A stretch of DNA of 64,000 bases. It comes from Diospyros lotus (lineage: Eukaryota; Streptophyta; Magnoliopsida; Ericales; Ebenaceae). Below the pieces are notes generated by a model. The model did not search any database, had not been told where the DNA came from, and saw nothing but the letters and a program-made list of their open reading frames with translations. The first letter of the stretch is position 1. Each line of letters opens with the position of its first letter. Below, piece by piece: positions 35,054 through 47,700 of this stretch. The stretch is from positions 53,145,716 to 53,209,715 of the forward strand of contig NC_068338.1 in assembly GCF_014633365.1 (NCBI RefSeq), in the 5' to 3' direction. A program made the position numbers and the translations under genes.

Positions 35054-38000
35054 TCACTTGCTCTTTTTTGATTCTCTTGCATAGTCACTTACTAGTCCCT
35101 CCACATCTTTCCAGAAGAGGCCCTCCACCAAAATTCCATCCTTGGTGAACCTGCATGAATGTGAAATTTCAGAATATAGCTCGATTCGGAATTTTCACTA
35201 AGCAACATAATTTATGAGAAAAGAGAGACCACTGAGTGACACTCTTGGTAAATTCCACAGGTGGCTTTGAAGATATTGATTTGGGATCTGCACTTGCTAT
35301 GGTGAGAGTATACATATCAGAGAACCTTGGCAACTTGGAAGAGACAACCAACCCAGTGCTGTTAAATGATCCCTGAAAAAGAAATCAGATGCCACTGAGA
35401 AATGAAAACAATAGCATTACTTCAGCCAAAAGATAAAAAAATAAAAACTACAGCAGCAGCAGCAGCAGCATTACTTTAAGAAAATAGTTCTTTTTTTGTC
35501 AGTGTTTATAAGCACATAAACTATTCCTAATATTTTTACAAACTCTTCTAAGGGTGGTTTTAGGGAAGCAAGCCATCATATCAGGCAAGGCATGACTTTT
35601 ATACAAACAATTTCATACTCCAGTAGTAACAATAGCCACCAAGCTGTTAACTAGTGAAGTATGGGATTAGAGAGGAGGCACTTTATGGGTCACATCTAGT
35701 CACTATGTGCAGTACAAAGCAATGCCCACGGTTTTGTGCTGTAAAGACCAATGCAAGGAGGTGTCATTCCATGAGCATCTAGTCCCTGCCCTTGAATTAC
35801 TTTGTTTATATAGCAGAATTGTCTTTCAACACCTCCATTCTCTTGTGGGGTTGAGGTAATGCAGAGTGGCAGAGGTTTTCCTAGTTGCGGAGAGACCATG
35901 GTTGAAAGCAATGCCAAAGTAGATTCACAACCTCAAAAGCTTTCTCCTGCTTGCTCCTCCATTCAAACATCCTCCTTTATTAATTAATAGAAAGGCTGAG
36001 TGACCTCCACCAATGCAGGAAGTTGATGTAACACAAAACATAAAAATTCTCCTACATTGTCCCAAATGCACATTTGAGTGCATTCATCCAGAATTGACAA
36101 TGGCAGCACCTTTCCAACACTATTTCAAAATGTTCAAACAGTTTCCTTCAAGACAAGCTATGACTACAAGATCATATATGCAAAACTCCAAACTTTTAAC
36201 AGAATATGTCATGAAATAAGGCAGCCATAGCATGCTATTATCTGACTCAGGCATTTTTCAATCCAAATGGTATGATCTTATAATAGGAGTCCTGAAACTA
36301 ACTTGGGCGGTTACCCCAGTGACCATTCTAATTTGGTTGACCCAACCATGAAAGAAAATGCTTGGCATCCTATAGCTAAATTATTAAAGAATTATGTACT
36401 TGGAATTCATCTTTTGGGCAAGATTTATTCAGGATTTTAAACTCAGCATATACCCACTTTTCTTCTTTGTTCATACAGGCATACAACATTTTCTATTTAG
36501 AACTGATAATGAGAACTCACCAAACCACAGGACCACATATGGAATTCCACAAGAGTAAGCACTTTGGAATTCCACTCATGGATATAAGTGTATGTTACTT
36601 GGGACACTCCTCTAGCTTGATCGATAGAAGGACTCTCTCAACAAAGTGGAGGGATGCTTAGGTTTTAGACCCAAGCGAGAGGACCAAGGTTGAATGGCCT
36701 AGGACTTGAGTGGGTTGGTCAAAGTAGAGTGACCTCATACCTAAGTGCGTGAAACATTTACTGAATTGTTAACCACCATCTTATGTAAAAACTTAAGTTG
36801 TTTGACAAAGAGCTAATTTTGTCTTTTAAATTATTATTTTTACTTTCAACATGCTCCTCACATGTGGTCATGCTTCAATATCTAACTGATCCAAACACGT
36901 CCAACAATTTAAATATTGGGTTAGCAATGGGGGTTGAACTCAAGACCTTTGCTTGCTTTTATACCTTGCTAAATAGTTAACCACTAGCTCATCTAAAAAT
37001 TTAAGTTGTTAAATAGAGGGCTAACTTTATTGTCACGTGCCAAGGGTAGCTGTTGTAATTTTGCTTTTTATTTTCTGTTATAGATATTTTCTCTTTTTGT
37101 CCTGTAGCTAAGGCAGTTAAAAATTTGTTGTATCGCACATGGTAATGTAGTGGCTGTGAGCCTATATATTGAGCCACAACATAAGGATGGGGCAGGAATG
37201 ATATAAACTTGAAATATTCTCTCCACCAATTCTCTTGTATCTTCTTCTCTTCCTTTCTCTCTCTCTTTTCTCTACCTCTCCCTCTTCTTCCTTTCTCTCC
37301 ATTCTCTCGTATCTTCTACTCTCTCCCTTTCTCTCTTTTCTCTATCTCTCTCTCTTTCTCCTTTTCCTCAACTTCTGTTGGTTTCTAGAGATTTCCCCTC
37401 AAATACCCCTTGTCAGATTTAGCGATTTGACAATTGGTATCAGAGCCTAGCAATTCCAGACCAACAATTTATACATTCCAGTGAGCCGCAAGTTCCAAGC
37501 AATCGGAATTCAATGCAACTTTAGTCGGAAGAATACATCGATTAAGATCAAAGAGTTGGAGATTAACTAGGCGAGTACGACCAATTATCACCGACAATCA
37601 TTCCAGCAAGTGGGTAGCAGGTGCAACCAATGATGATAGAAGGGACACACATGAAACAGATGGAATCACAATTGGATGCGATGGAATTGGGCATCGACAG
37701 AACTAGGAGTAGATCGAGGAGAGACTGGAAATGATGGAGCTAGGCCTCCACCAGACCCAAGAAGAAGCAAGTCAAGGCTGAGCGAAAATGATGGCGATGG
37801 AGAGAATCCTGAGAGAAGATTTTTCCCATCTTCGGGAGGAATTTCCTAGGTTCGAGCGGCAGCTAAGCACGATCTTGACCCTATTCTCTAGATTGCCTAA
37901 TGCGAGCCTACCGACAAATTTTCCACCGAGAGCCAATCTGACTCCAATACTTGCTGGGGGTTGAACTAGGCAACACAGCCCAAATCAGGTGGAAACAAAG

Positions 38001-41000
38001 GAGCGGCCAAAGTTGGAGCTGGAACCAATGATAAGTGACGCTTATATCAATCCTAACATGATTCCAATAACGAGACTTGACATCCTAGTATTTGAAGGAA
38101 AAAACCAAGATGGTGAGTAAGAAGGTGCGAACGTTTCTTTTACCAATATCGAGTATCCAAGGGAAACAAGGTCAACATGGCAACTGCTTATTTGAACGAT
38201 GTGGTTGATTCATGGTTTCAAGGGTGGAGCAAGCAGAGAATGGAATGGAGGTGGCTTGAATTAGTGGAAGATTTATGTATGCAATTCAAGGAAAAAACTA
38301 TGATGGACGGCATTAAAGAATTCAATAAGCTAAGGCAGGAAGAGTCGATACAAGAGTATCAAATCAAGTTTGAGGAGCTGAAATCATTAGTTATCTTATC
38401 CAACCTTGAATAAAGCATATTTTGTGTCTAGTTTCGTAAGTGGGTTGAATGACGAATTAAAACCAATTGTGAAGATGATGCAGTCGATAACAGTGCAACA
38501 AGCAGCTAAGAAGGCGAGAATGCAGAGCATAGTTATTAAAGGCGCGCCTAGGCGCAAGGCGCCAGTTTGGCGCCTCGCCTGGGCTGAGGCGAGGCGGTTT
38601 CAACAAGGCACTCGCCTTGCAAGGTGAGGCGCGCCTCATGAAACCCGTGGCCTACATCCTCTCTTCCTTTCCTCTCCAGCCTCCCCTCTTCTCAGTTCCA
38701 GCATGCATACATCACAACTTATTTACATTTCTTTAGTTTAAGTAAATGTCCACATTTTCTTTTATTTATATTTTACCTTCCATTTACTTTAATATATAAA
38801 TATAAATAAGAAAGTACCCCCTATTTCGATTCAATAAAAATATCTAAAAAATCAAAATCCATAACAATAAAAAAATAGAATTTTGGTTTTAGTACAAACT
38901 CAGGATTTAGCGATTTTACCACCCCCAAAATACATACCAACTATTTCTTGAAAAATTCATTAAAAATCATTTTAACAACAATGAATATTACCTATCAAAA
39001 TACCGGGAGATAGTTTTTCAAAATGAAAACATTTTCTTATATGTCTCCTTATAATGCGCTAATCTTCCAGACTTAGAAAAAATGCGCTAATCTTCCAGAC
39101 CTAGAAAAATAGCATTTTTCAAAATGAAAACATTTTTTTGATTGTGGACTTGTAGTGTTTATTGATTATGAAAAATACTGAAGCTATTCCAAAATGTCCT
39201 CCATCAATAAAACAAGAGATTGGAGAGTACATGCAAAAGAAGAAAAATAACAGAGATGAGCAAATTGCATGATGAATGAATCAACTTTGATGTTGTTAGT
39301 TTAGAATTTGAAGATAATGAAACATTAATGATATGCATGACTTATTATTGATAATTTGATAGTTTTTTATGATTTTACAAGATTTTGAGTTTTTTTTCTA
39401 AAAGGCGCGCCTCGCGCCTCAGGCTCCAAGACCTTTTGCACCTTGCTGCGCCTCGCGCCTTTCAGAACTATGTGCAGGAGCTTGCACTGGAGGTTATTTT
39501 TAAAAGGAGCGGAACTCTAACAGAAGGTTATCCTCTAAGCAATCAGGAGGTGGGAGAAAATGCTCGTACGATAGCCTCAAGTTGGACTCCAGGAAAAGAG
39601 CATCCTAATGCAACCAAACCTCCTATTATGGAGCCAAAGAGAAGACTCGAATTATGCTTTAAATGTGGGGACAATTTCAGTATGCGCCACCAATGCAGAA
39701 GACAGTTACTGAATATGGAAGGTTTAGAGGAAGACGACGAAGTAGGAGAGCTAGCCAAAGTTGGATAAAGGAACAACGGATTGATGGTAATAAGTTTCTT
39801 AGGGACAAGAAATATTTCAATGGGGGCAATTTGTCATGTGACAAGGGTAGCAATTGTAATTTTCCCTTTTATTTTCTATTATGGATATTTTCTCTTTTTG
39901 TCTTGTAGCTGAGGCGGTTACAAATCTGTTATACTGCACATGGTAGTGTAGTGGTTGTGAGCCTATATATTGAGCCACAACATGAGGATGGGGGCAGGAA
40001 TGAAATGGACCTGAAATATTATCTCCAATTCTCTCGTATCTTCTTCTCTTCCATTCTTTCTCTCTTTTCTCTACCTCTCCCTCTTCTTCCTTTCTCTCCA
40101 TTCTCTAGTATCTCCCGCTCTCCCCTTTTCTCTCTTTTCTCTATCTCTCCCTCTTTCTCCTTTCTCTCAATTTCCATTGGCTTTTGAAAGATTTCCCCAT
40201 CAGATTCAACGATCTGACACTTATCTTTTATATTATTATTTTTACTCAAGTAACAAACATGTTAAAACTTTAGAGAAGCGGGCTACTATTCTATAAAGGA
40301 GGGACCAAATCATTATGTGTTGCTTGATTGTTAACAAAAAAAATACAATAACAAGAGCACTACAATGCAGATTTAACAGAAGCTATAGGAGTCAACTCAC
40401 TACAGGCTAAAGTAAGATGAACCAAAGATGAATGTCATGATGTCATCCTTATGTTGCAACATAATCAACAAGCTAGAAATTGTAACAAAAGAACGCAAAC
40501 TAGAAGATAGTGAGAGTGGAAGAAACCGCCCAATAACAAATTCGCAGTCTTCAATCTTCATCAAGTAATTAACATGAGAAGCAGCCAGGAAGCACAAAGT
40601 TGAGAGATAAGATCTAGCAAGCACAATGGTATGGTTTCTAATCCATGTGGATAATTAAATATGTGGAATGTGAATGAGTGCACATCAAAGTGACAATACA
40701 CTAATTCCAACTTAAAGAAAATTAAAAATGATATTGAAAACTAAAAGATATATGGGCAAAACATATACTCCACGAAGCAGTAACATATGACAAAATAAAT
40801 TCAAGAGTTTTAGAGAAGATGCATTCTTCAAACTCTAAATAATGCTAATTTTGGCAAGAGAAGAACCTATAGTTCAGAAAATGCAAAGAGTAATAGTGAG
40901 ACTATCTCGAATATCTCTTTTATCTTCAGTTATGCAAGCCCAACTAAATATTCAGTCATCCAACAAGACTTTTGCACAATAATTGGTAACAACTAGCATT

Positions 41001-42483
41001 AAGCGGCCAAACACAACACACATTATATTGAGATTGAGTTGTATCACATGATGAACTAGATTATCTTGATCCAAATTAATAAGACAATAACAACAACGAC
41101 GACAATCATAAGCCTTAAACCCACCAGGTGGAGCGGCTATATGAACTCTAGATCTCCAATCATCTCTATCTATGATCAAATCCTCCGTAAGTCTATTATA
41201 TCCCATGTCATGTCTAAGGGTTTTCCACTAAGTTTTCTTTGCCCTTTATCTCCCATTCTTGCTACAAGTTTCCTCCATTTCATCCACTCGCCCTTTCCAA
41301 ATTATTGATTCAAAGAGGAAAAAACTGAAAGAACAAAAGCCATGTAGAAAAAGGTATAAACTGATTCTCGTCATATCTGAATTTAAGAAATTCTCAACTG
41401 AGACACAAGTGCAACTTACAGGAGGAGGATAAGTAAACAAGATCGCATTCTTTTCCTTTGTATATATGATCAGCTGCAATATGACATTGACTAAAATATA
41501 CTTGCCAGAGTCAAAGAACAAATTATGAAACAAGAATATCATTTTAAAAAGATAAAATCAGTACATACTCAATTCGGCTGGTAAGGTCAAAAGTTCAAAA
41601 TTTTCATTTTCCAGCACTAACAGAGCTGAATACTCTTCATCAGATTTGAATTTTTCAACTATCAAAAAAATATAGTTCAACATGAACTTAAACCTCACGT
41701 GTCTATTACGGCTTCAATTCCCAGGGAAGCTTACCAGACAGGAGGGGGAAAAAAAACAAAAATTCAAATGGATTTATACATAAAAAAAAAAAATTTATTT
41801 TTTTTCAAAAAAAAATCAAAAAAGAGAGAGACAATGGAAGGAAGCAAAATATTGCAAATCTCAAAACGCCAACATTTCCATAGACTGCTATCGCACATCT
41901 TTCTTTCGGCCTTTCAGCAAACAAAATATCAAAAAATAAACTAGTTTACTGAATTGTTTCTGGAAAGTAAACAATCTTCAAAGGCAGCGAAAAGGCTCCT
42001 ATTTTTAACTGTTCTCACTGCTAACCCTTCGTCACCAGCCCAAAGTAAAATGAGAGCTAAACAGAAATTAGGTCATGGAAAAAAGGATATAATACGATGC
42101 AGCCGATCAGAAAATTCCTGTTTTCAGGAAACTTCTTAGGGTAAAACTGAGCGGCGAGAGCAATGAGGATGATGACGATCCCCAAAAACAACCTTGTGTT
42201 ACTCATCCTGTGATCTTCAACGTATCCACGGCTGGTAACGATCTACTAACCAAAATAAATTCCACAGATCAGCAACAAAAACCTATCAATCTAGGAACTG
42301 ACTGCAATTCGCACAAACACATATACACATCTTGAGGGATCTGAAGTGAACGAATCGGCGAATATGAGTTACCTCAGTGACGGACTCGTCGAGGATGGAT
42401 TTGATGGAGTGATGGTCCAAGAGATTGGCCTTCTTAGGGTTCTTGTTGTTGGCCCCCATTTCGCCTTTGATCTTCTCCTGCAT
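35054..42483 (-). CDS. SPC25: SPC25, signal peptidase complex subunit 2
   Basis: Exons are 42373-42483, 42091-42242, 41420-41501, 35230-35372 and 35054-35150 (585 nt, 194 aa). The protein is an ER-membrane accessory subunit of the complex that removes signal peptides. It shows the plant SPC25 hallmarks: KNPKKANLLDHHSIKSILDE near the N-terminus, two membrane segments (about residues 55-71, LFLGIVIILIALAAQFY, and 79-101, FLIGCIVLY to LQLIIY), then TKEKNAILFTYPP, STGLVVSSKLPRFSD, FTKSVTQW and FTKDGILVEGLFWKDVE, with a lysine-rich end. The length fits the family. The ATG at 42483 gives an N-terminus like the Arabidopsis one; a second Met is 8 codons on. Intron 2 appears to be U12-type AT-AA. Intron 3 is 6047 bp because of an inserted retroelement. 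No frame damage. Confidence 0.95.
37031..37432 (+). repeat. 5' LTR of the gag-only element
   Basis: 402 bp, begins TGTCACGTG and ends GATTTGACA. The 3' half is a long CT-rich tract, shared with the 3' copy. Confidence 0.85.
37435..37446 (+). other. Primer-binding site, tRNA-Met type
   Basis: TGGTATCAGAGC two bases after the 5' LTR, complementary to the 3' end of plant initiator tRNA-Met. Confidence 0.85.
38100..39768 (+). pseudogene. Ty3-like gag, interrupted by a hAT MITE
   Basis: The segment 38177-38413 reads as a Retrotrans_gag core (WFQGWSKQRMEWRWLELVE, then QEYQIKFEELKSL), has a stop at 38411, and resumes in another frame to 38527. After the nested element, the frame from 39473 to 39768 continues with the knuckle CFKCGDNFSMRHQC (C-x2-C-x7-H-x-C, as in plant Ty3 gags). 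The protein is broken by the stop, a shift and the insertion. Confidence 0.8.
38528..39472. mobile_element. hAT MITE (945 bp) nested in the gag of the LTR element
   Basis: Ends are CATAGTTATTAAAGGCGCG (left) and the complement of CATAGTTCTGAAAGGCGCG (right). The flanking repeat is TGCAGAG (38521-38527) against TGCAGGAG (39473-39480), an 8-bp target duplication with one base lost. The subterminal regions carry GGCGCC/GAGGCG repeats like the element at 9556-9974. It contains a 26-bp tandem duplication near 39065-39118. The gag sequence is continuous across it. Confidence 0.85.
39832..40219 (+). repeat. 3' LTR of the gag-only element
   Basis: 388 bp, begins TGTCATGTG and ends GATCTGACA; diverged copy of 37031-37432. 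A short G-rich stretch (TGGGGGCAAT) just before it may be the polypurine tract. Confidence 0.85.
41502..42090 (-). other. Putative U12-type (AT-AA) intron of SPC25
   Basis: On the minus strand the intron starts ATATCCTTTTTT, an exact match to the U12 5' splice consensus ATATCCTTT. About 10 nt before its end is TTCTTTGAC, one mismatch from the U12 branch consensus TTCCTTRAC; the intron would end in AA. Splicing here gives VLYILVNVILQL, the same length as the Arabidopsis sequence recalled. A GT-AG alternative four to five bases away (exon ending GCATC, next exon starting TATATT) also keeps frame but removes two residues. Confidence 0.65.
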
Positions 42484-44093
42484 TTCGGAGGGGTTAGGGT
42501 TTTGTCTGTCTGAACGACTGAAACCGCTGCGTTCGCCGTGGATCGCCAATACAGCTGGAGGCTACAGTCGTCGTTCGGGATTAATATTTTGCGAATATCT
42601 ATTTTGGTAATTTCTTATTAATGTATTATATATTTATACTAATATATTATTTAAAAAATAAAAAACTAAGGTTTGTTATTGAGATTTATTGGATAAATTA
42701 ACTATTTTATTTAATAAATAAAAATTGAATCACAGCACGTGACCGTAAACAGTCACGTGTTCTCTGTGGGCTGGGCCTAAAGTGGATTCGGCTTTCCAAA
42801 TGGGCTAAGTAACTTTGAGATTAGACCGCATCGAGAAAATGGGCCTCTTTTGTTTTTTGTTTTTTTTGTAGTAATTTCATAAAATATGTTTTCAAGAAAA
42901 TTATTTTTTAAAAAATAATTTAGCATCTAACCCAACCATCAAAAATTATTTTTAATCTTTAACAATAAAATTATCCTAAAAATATTAAGAAAATTATGTA
43001 ATTAATATTATTTAAAATAAATTTAACTTACCACTCTTAAAATTTGTCTAAATTAAACTAATTATTCATATTTTTAAAAAATGACACAAATCTCCCATAA
43101 ATCGGATAAATCCATATTATTTTGGGCTTGGGTTAGTGAATATAGGTTTAACCTCAAGGTATCTTTAAACTCAAATTTATAATTATTGTTTAATGAAAGA
43201 GAAGCTTATTATTTTCACTAAATTTATTATTACTATTCAACTTTGCAAATTTATTGTCATATCTCTATTACGTCTTTGTTACTAATTTAAACCCTAAACC
43301 CAACTAATTGAAACCTTAAACTCAAATCAATCACCGATTGATTTCCAATCAAATAAAAGAAAAATAAAAGGAAGAGAAAAATAAAAAATGGTAGAGATAA
43401 AAAGACCATTTATAGTACTAATTACAATCCAAAGAGATTTGTGTCATCTATCTATCTATTTATACTATAATATAAGTAAATACCATGTTTTGATATTACA
43501 AAATTATGTAAGCATTTTCCTAATATACCATTTATATATATATATATATATATTACTTAAAAACAAAAAGTAATTACACTAATAAGATTTAAACTTGTGA
43601 TATCTAAACAATAATTAATTCTTCTAACACCTTTACAATTATATTGCTTATTTTATTTAAAATTTTGCTTAAAAAATTAACAAAATAAACTTTAGTTATT
43701 ACATAACCGAGTTACATCTATAGTTTTAAAACCATAAGAATAATCAATACAATTTAAACAAACTTTAGATGTGATTTGACTAAATTTACCCTATTTAGTC
43801 AATGTAGTATACACCACACCATCATTCATGAATATTTGAAACTTTGAACGGTACAATTACTTGTTCTTCAAGATGGAGAACACAGCATATGCCATTACAG
43901 TTGAAGCCGTGGTCTCATCTATTTTCACCATGAAATATTATATCCACCATAGAGCACACCTAATCTATTGTGGGTCACTTTGCCTCACAAATAACAATCA
44001 TATATCACTCACCCCCCTATAAAATCAATGAAATCTCACTTGTTAGCAGCCAGAGGGCCTGCTATAATCCTGACCCAAAGCGTACATTTCCGG
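42484..44093. other. Spacer between PXN and SPC25
   Basis: Holds the SPC25 promoter (first few hundred bases) and the PXN 3' flank. Otherwise AT-rich with an (AT)n tract near 43535-43551. A CACGTGA-type G-box-like site lies at about 42738 (GCACGTGAC), repeated near 42752 as TCACGTGT. No gene seen. Confidence 0.45.
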
Positions 44094-44661
44094 TTATGGC
44101 GGCCTTGATCTTCTGGAATGGACTGAATTCTTCGTTAATAACCAGCGGGCGCCTCTGACGAGTTCTTCCTTGACCATGAACAAGACAGCCGCTGCAAGAA
44201 CACTTTGCACGATTTTTGTACTCATTCCTTTGTAGAAGCCATGGAATCCCTCGTATTGTATCATCTTCAGGATAGCATCTGAGGTGCCTGCACGGCCGGA
44301 ATGCAGTATCACGAGTCAATAACGTATAACGAAAATTTAAATAAACATACTCAGATTGGCACATCAAACCCCAAAGAGAGAGAGATGGAGAGACGGCTGT
44401 TTAAGCAATTCAATGTCGACTTGCATTCGCCTGTGTATATCTCACTAAAACGACACAAACTATGTCAATTGCTGGTATTCCCAGCATAGACACGGTATGC
44501 TTGCACAGTGCTCTACTATTGTGGAACATGAAGCAAATACAAACCTTTATAATGAAGCCTTTTGTCTCCGCCTATAATTTGCCTTGCTTGAAGTCTCGAC
44601 TGCAGATCAAAGGAAAAGTATTACCAGAAAATTTGAATGGATCCGAAAAAATGCTAAGGAT

Positions 44662-44704
<43 letters not shown>

Positions 44705-47700
44705 ATCTGGAAATCCCAGCAACTGAATCTCCTAGAGCAGCTCTAAAGGTTGCATTTGTTAAACATCATACTGGGTTTTTTAGACAATGAATGTCAGCTG
44801 CTCTTTGAACTAAGTCTTTTGACAACTATTGAATTGGATATGGACCCTTTTTCTCCATTCTACTCTTAGAAATTAGAATACGTAGAAGCAAAATCTACTT
44901 TCTCACAAATAAAACCAGCCACACTTGCACATGCACAAGACAAGAAAGATCAGGTCATAGGCAAATAATAAGTGAGACCTGGCATGCCCACTTGGCCCTT
45001 GCATTTTGTAATATATTCATAAAACCAATGCAACCTTCTTTTTATTTTAGGTTTGACTGAGACGAAATCATGAAGGAGAGAGAGAGAGAACTTAGATATA
45101 AACTGTCAAACCATGGTTCTTTCACAAGCTTGTCACTTGCCTTTACAACCAGAAGAGGATAGGTTACAACGGTAGCTCCAAGTTTTGCCAAAGCTCCAAG
45201 CAAAAATATCTAGGAGAAAGGTAAGCAAAAGTGTTTTAGGGTTTAAAGTCCAACACAAAGTGAAAGATTCTTCCCACCCCCAGGGGGGCATCTCTTCCAA
45301 TTTTTTGTCAGATTAGAAATTTACCTCCAGAGCAGTTATAACATTATCATCCTTCTTATTCGCAGCACGTCTCTGCTTCAACTTCTTTAACATGGTTTCA
45401 TACAGCATGAACTGTATGGAGGGATTGCTCACCTGTAAGCAACAGTGAACAATCAGCAATCATCCAGTAGCACATGTTATTATTACTTGCAACATACCAT
45501 GATCAATGTTGGCAAAACTCCATTCCAAAACCCCCACACTCCAGCTTCATCATAAACTTCTTGAATCTGTACAGTAAAAACTACAATTTAAAGGGATAAC
45601 ATGATGGATAATTACAAGAAAATTAAAAAGAAAAGAATAACTGACAAGTGTTCCATGGACAGACTTATATCTAATCAGAAATATAAAGAATCCCTTGGGG
45701 CGTCTGCAAGGGAACTTCATCCCAAGAAATATAAAGAATCCCTAATAAAACTCTACTTATTTACCCAACTGTTTACCAAGATAATACTTGTTAGGCATGA
45801 CACAACTTGCTCAAGTAATTTCCAGTCATAGATCTTACGTCTAGTCCATGGGGTCTGCACTAAGTTCTTCCAGAAAATATACAAAATAATTATACTATTA
45901 CTAATAATAACAAGTTTTCAAAAAACATTGACTACAGGTTATGCAACATAAACTTCAGCCAAATTGACATTTTGTGCTGGTAGTTGTGGAAGAACTAGGA
46001 CGAGTGTACCCACCGCATGGCTGGTTCCATAGAGAGGGGGCTCCATTGCAGCAAGAACGGGAGTACAGCTTGGCTGGGATTTCTTTGTATGAGTCTGCAT
46101 GACGAGCATGATTTCCAAGGATTTAGTATGTTTGTATGAGCCTTAAAGTTAAAATCTCTGTCAACAGTTGTCATAGCCAAGTCTAGAGAGAGAGAGGGAG
46201 AGAACCTATATGGTAAAATAATGTCCAAAATTAAATTTCATCATATGCATTCCAATGGACAGAGAAGTCAAGAAAATGTCAAATCCCCCCCCCCCCCCTT
46301 CTCTCTCTCTTTCATATTTTAAATATTAAGAAAATCTCAAAAATCTATAAGTGAATCTCAGTAGCAAATAGAAGTAGTACTCTGACCAGATTGAATAAAT
46401 TCAAGACAAGTGAAAAACATTAGCAATGAGATAAAACCAGTGATATTGTTAGGATTCTAGTCTTAAGGTCATGAATTGAAACAACAATAATAATAGATGA
46501 CCATCTCCATAGGCTAAGCCCCCTTAAATAGGTAACACCAGTAATGGAAAAGAATGCATCCTACAAAAATAAAATATAAGCGAAGTACTCTGACCAGATT
46601 GAATAAATTCAATACAAGTGAAAAACATTTGCAGCAATAGAAAGGAGTGACACTGTTAAATTCTACTTTTAAGGTCATGAATTGAATTGAAACAACGAGA
46701 ACAATGGATGACTATCTCAGAAAGCCGCCTTAAATTGGGATTACTCCAGCAATGGAAAAGAATGTGTCCTATGAAAATAAAAAGGTGGGTAATGTCATAT
46801 ATACAGAACTTTATCCCACTGCGGGTGGTCCAGGCCGGTCCACTCAGTAAAACAAAGCAAAAAATCTGGATGGCTCCAGCCGGAGCAGTGCAATTTCAGA
46901 AAAATTTGACCACCCTGTGGGTTGAACCTAGATCAATTGTTTAGATGACAGTTTGCCACTAGTCTGAAACTGCTTTGTCATAATACATAAGTAAATATAT
47001 ATACAAGTAAAACATTAGAAAAAGGGTAAAATATGTTTGATTTTTTAACACCAGTTGAATCATAAACCAACAAGGTTATTGATTCAGTATCCAGTTTGGT
47101 TCTGATAACTACACTTTATACAGTATCCAGTTTGGTTCTGATAACTACACTTTATACAGAAAACACAACCCAAAACCTTTCATGTTGACTAATAATTTCA
47201 AAAGCATTGCCATATCATTATGGCAATATCATTTTCCTAAAAGACAATCTCTATCTATGAGAAGAATGAACCAACAGACTTCGAATATTATTAGTTACAG
47301 ACTTCGAATATTAAACTTTTGGAAGAAAGAATTGGAAATCTGAACAATGAGCCAAAACTGAAACACTAGAGTCTACATGGACTTTAAGATGTTTCTGAGA
47401 CTTCAGAGCGTTAGGTCAACTAAGATTGGTTGGTGTCCACTTTCATGTCTGGGAGCATCAAAGACTAGTGGCAAAGGGTAACCAGCTTTGTACCTGCATG
47501 CGAGTAACTACTACCCATATGGGATTAGTCATCAGCACATTTAAACACCTACAAAAGCAAAGATGTCAAACAGTTATTGATAATAAAACTGTCAGGACCA
47601 GGAAAAAAAGACTATTTAACAAAGAGAAAGTGTCCACATTGTATTCTGTACTGTAGAATTATATGAACTTGTGATTTGTGATGGATCAACAGATTATCTG

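Larger units (their letters stand above)
37031..40219 (+). mobile_element. Gag-only non-autonomous LTR retrotransposon (TR-GAG type)
   Basis: Two similar LTRs (37031-37432 and 39832-40219) start TGTCA and end TGACA. A primer-binding site TGGTATCAGAGC (initiator tRNA-Met complement) follows the 5' LTR at 37435-37446. The interior codes only for a Ty3-like gag; no protease, RT or integrase is present. Flanking 5-mers are TTTAT and CTTAT (one mismatch). Without the nested 945-bp hAT element it is about 2.2 kb, fitting the TR-GAG class that depends on other elements for replication. The LTRs have many differences, so the insertion is not recent. Confidence 0.85.
35373..41419 (-). other. SPC25 intron 3 (6.0 kb) with inserted retroelement
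   Basis: Donor CCT/GTAAGT, acceptor TTTTTCAG. About half of it is the gag-only LTR element at 37031-40219, inserted antisense to SPC25. The rest has a short (AGC)n tract near 35452-35470 and no supportable gene. Confidence 0.9.

Noticed and set aside
42484..42549. Longer N-terminus for SPC25
   Set aside because: The open frame upstream of 42483 begins at TTG and has no ATG; the ATG at 42483 fits orthologues.
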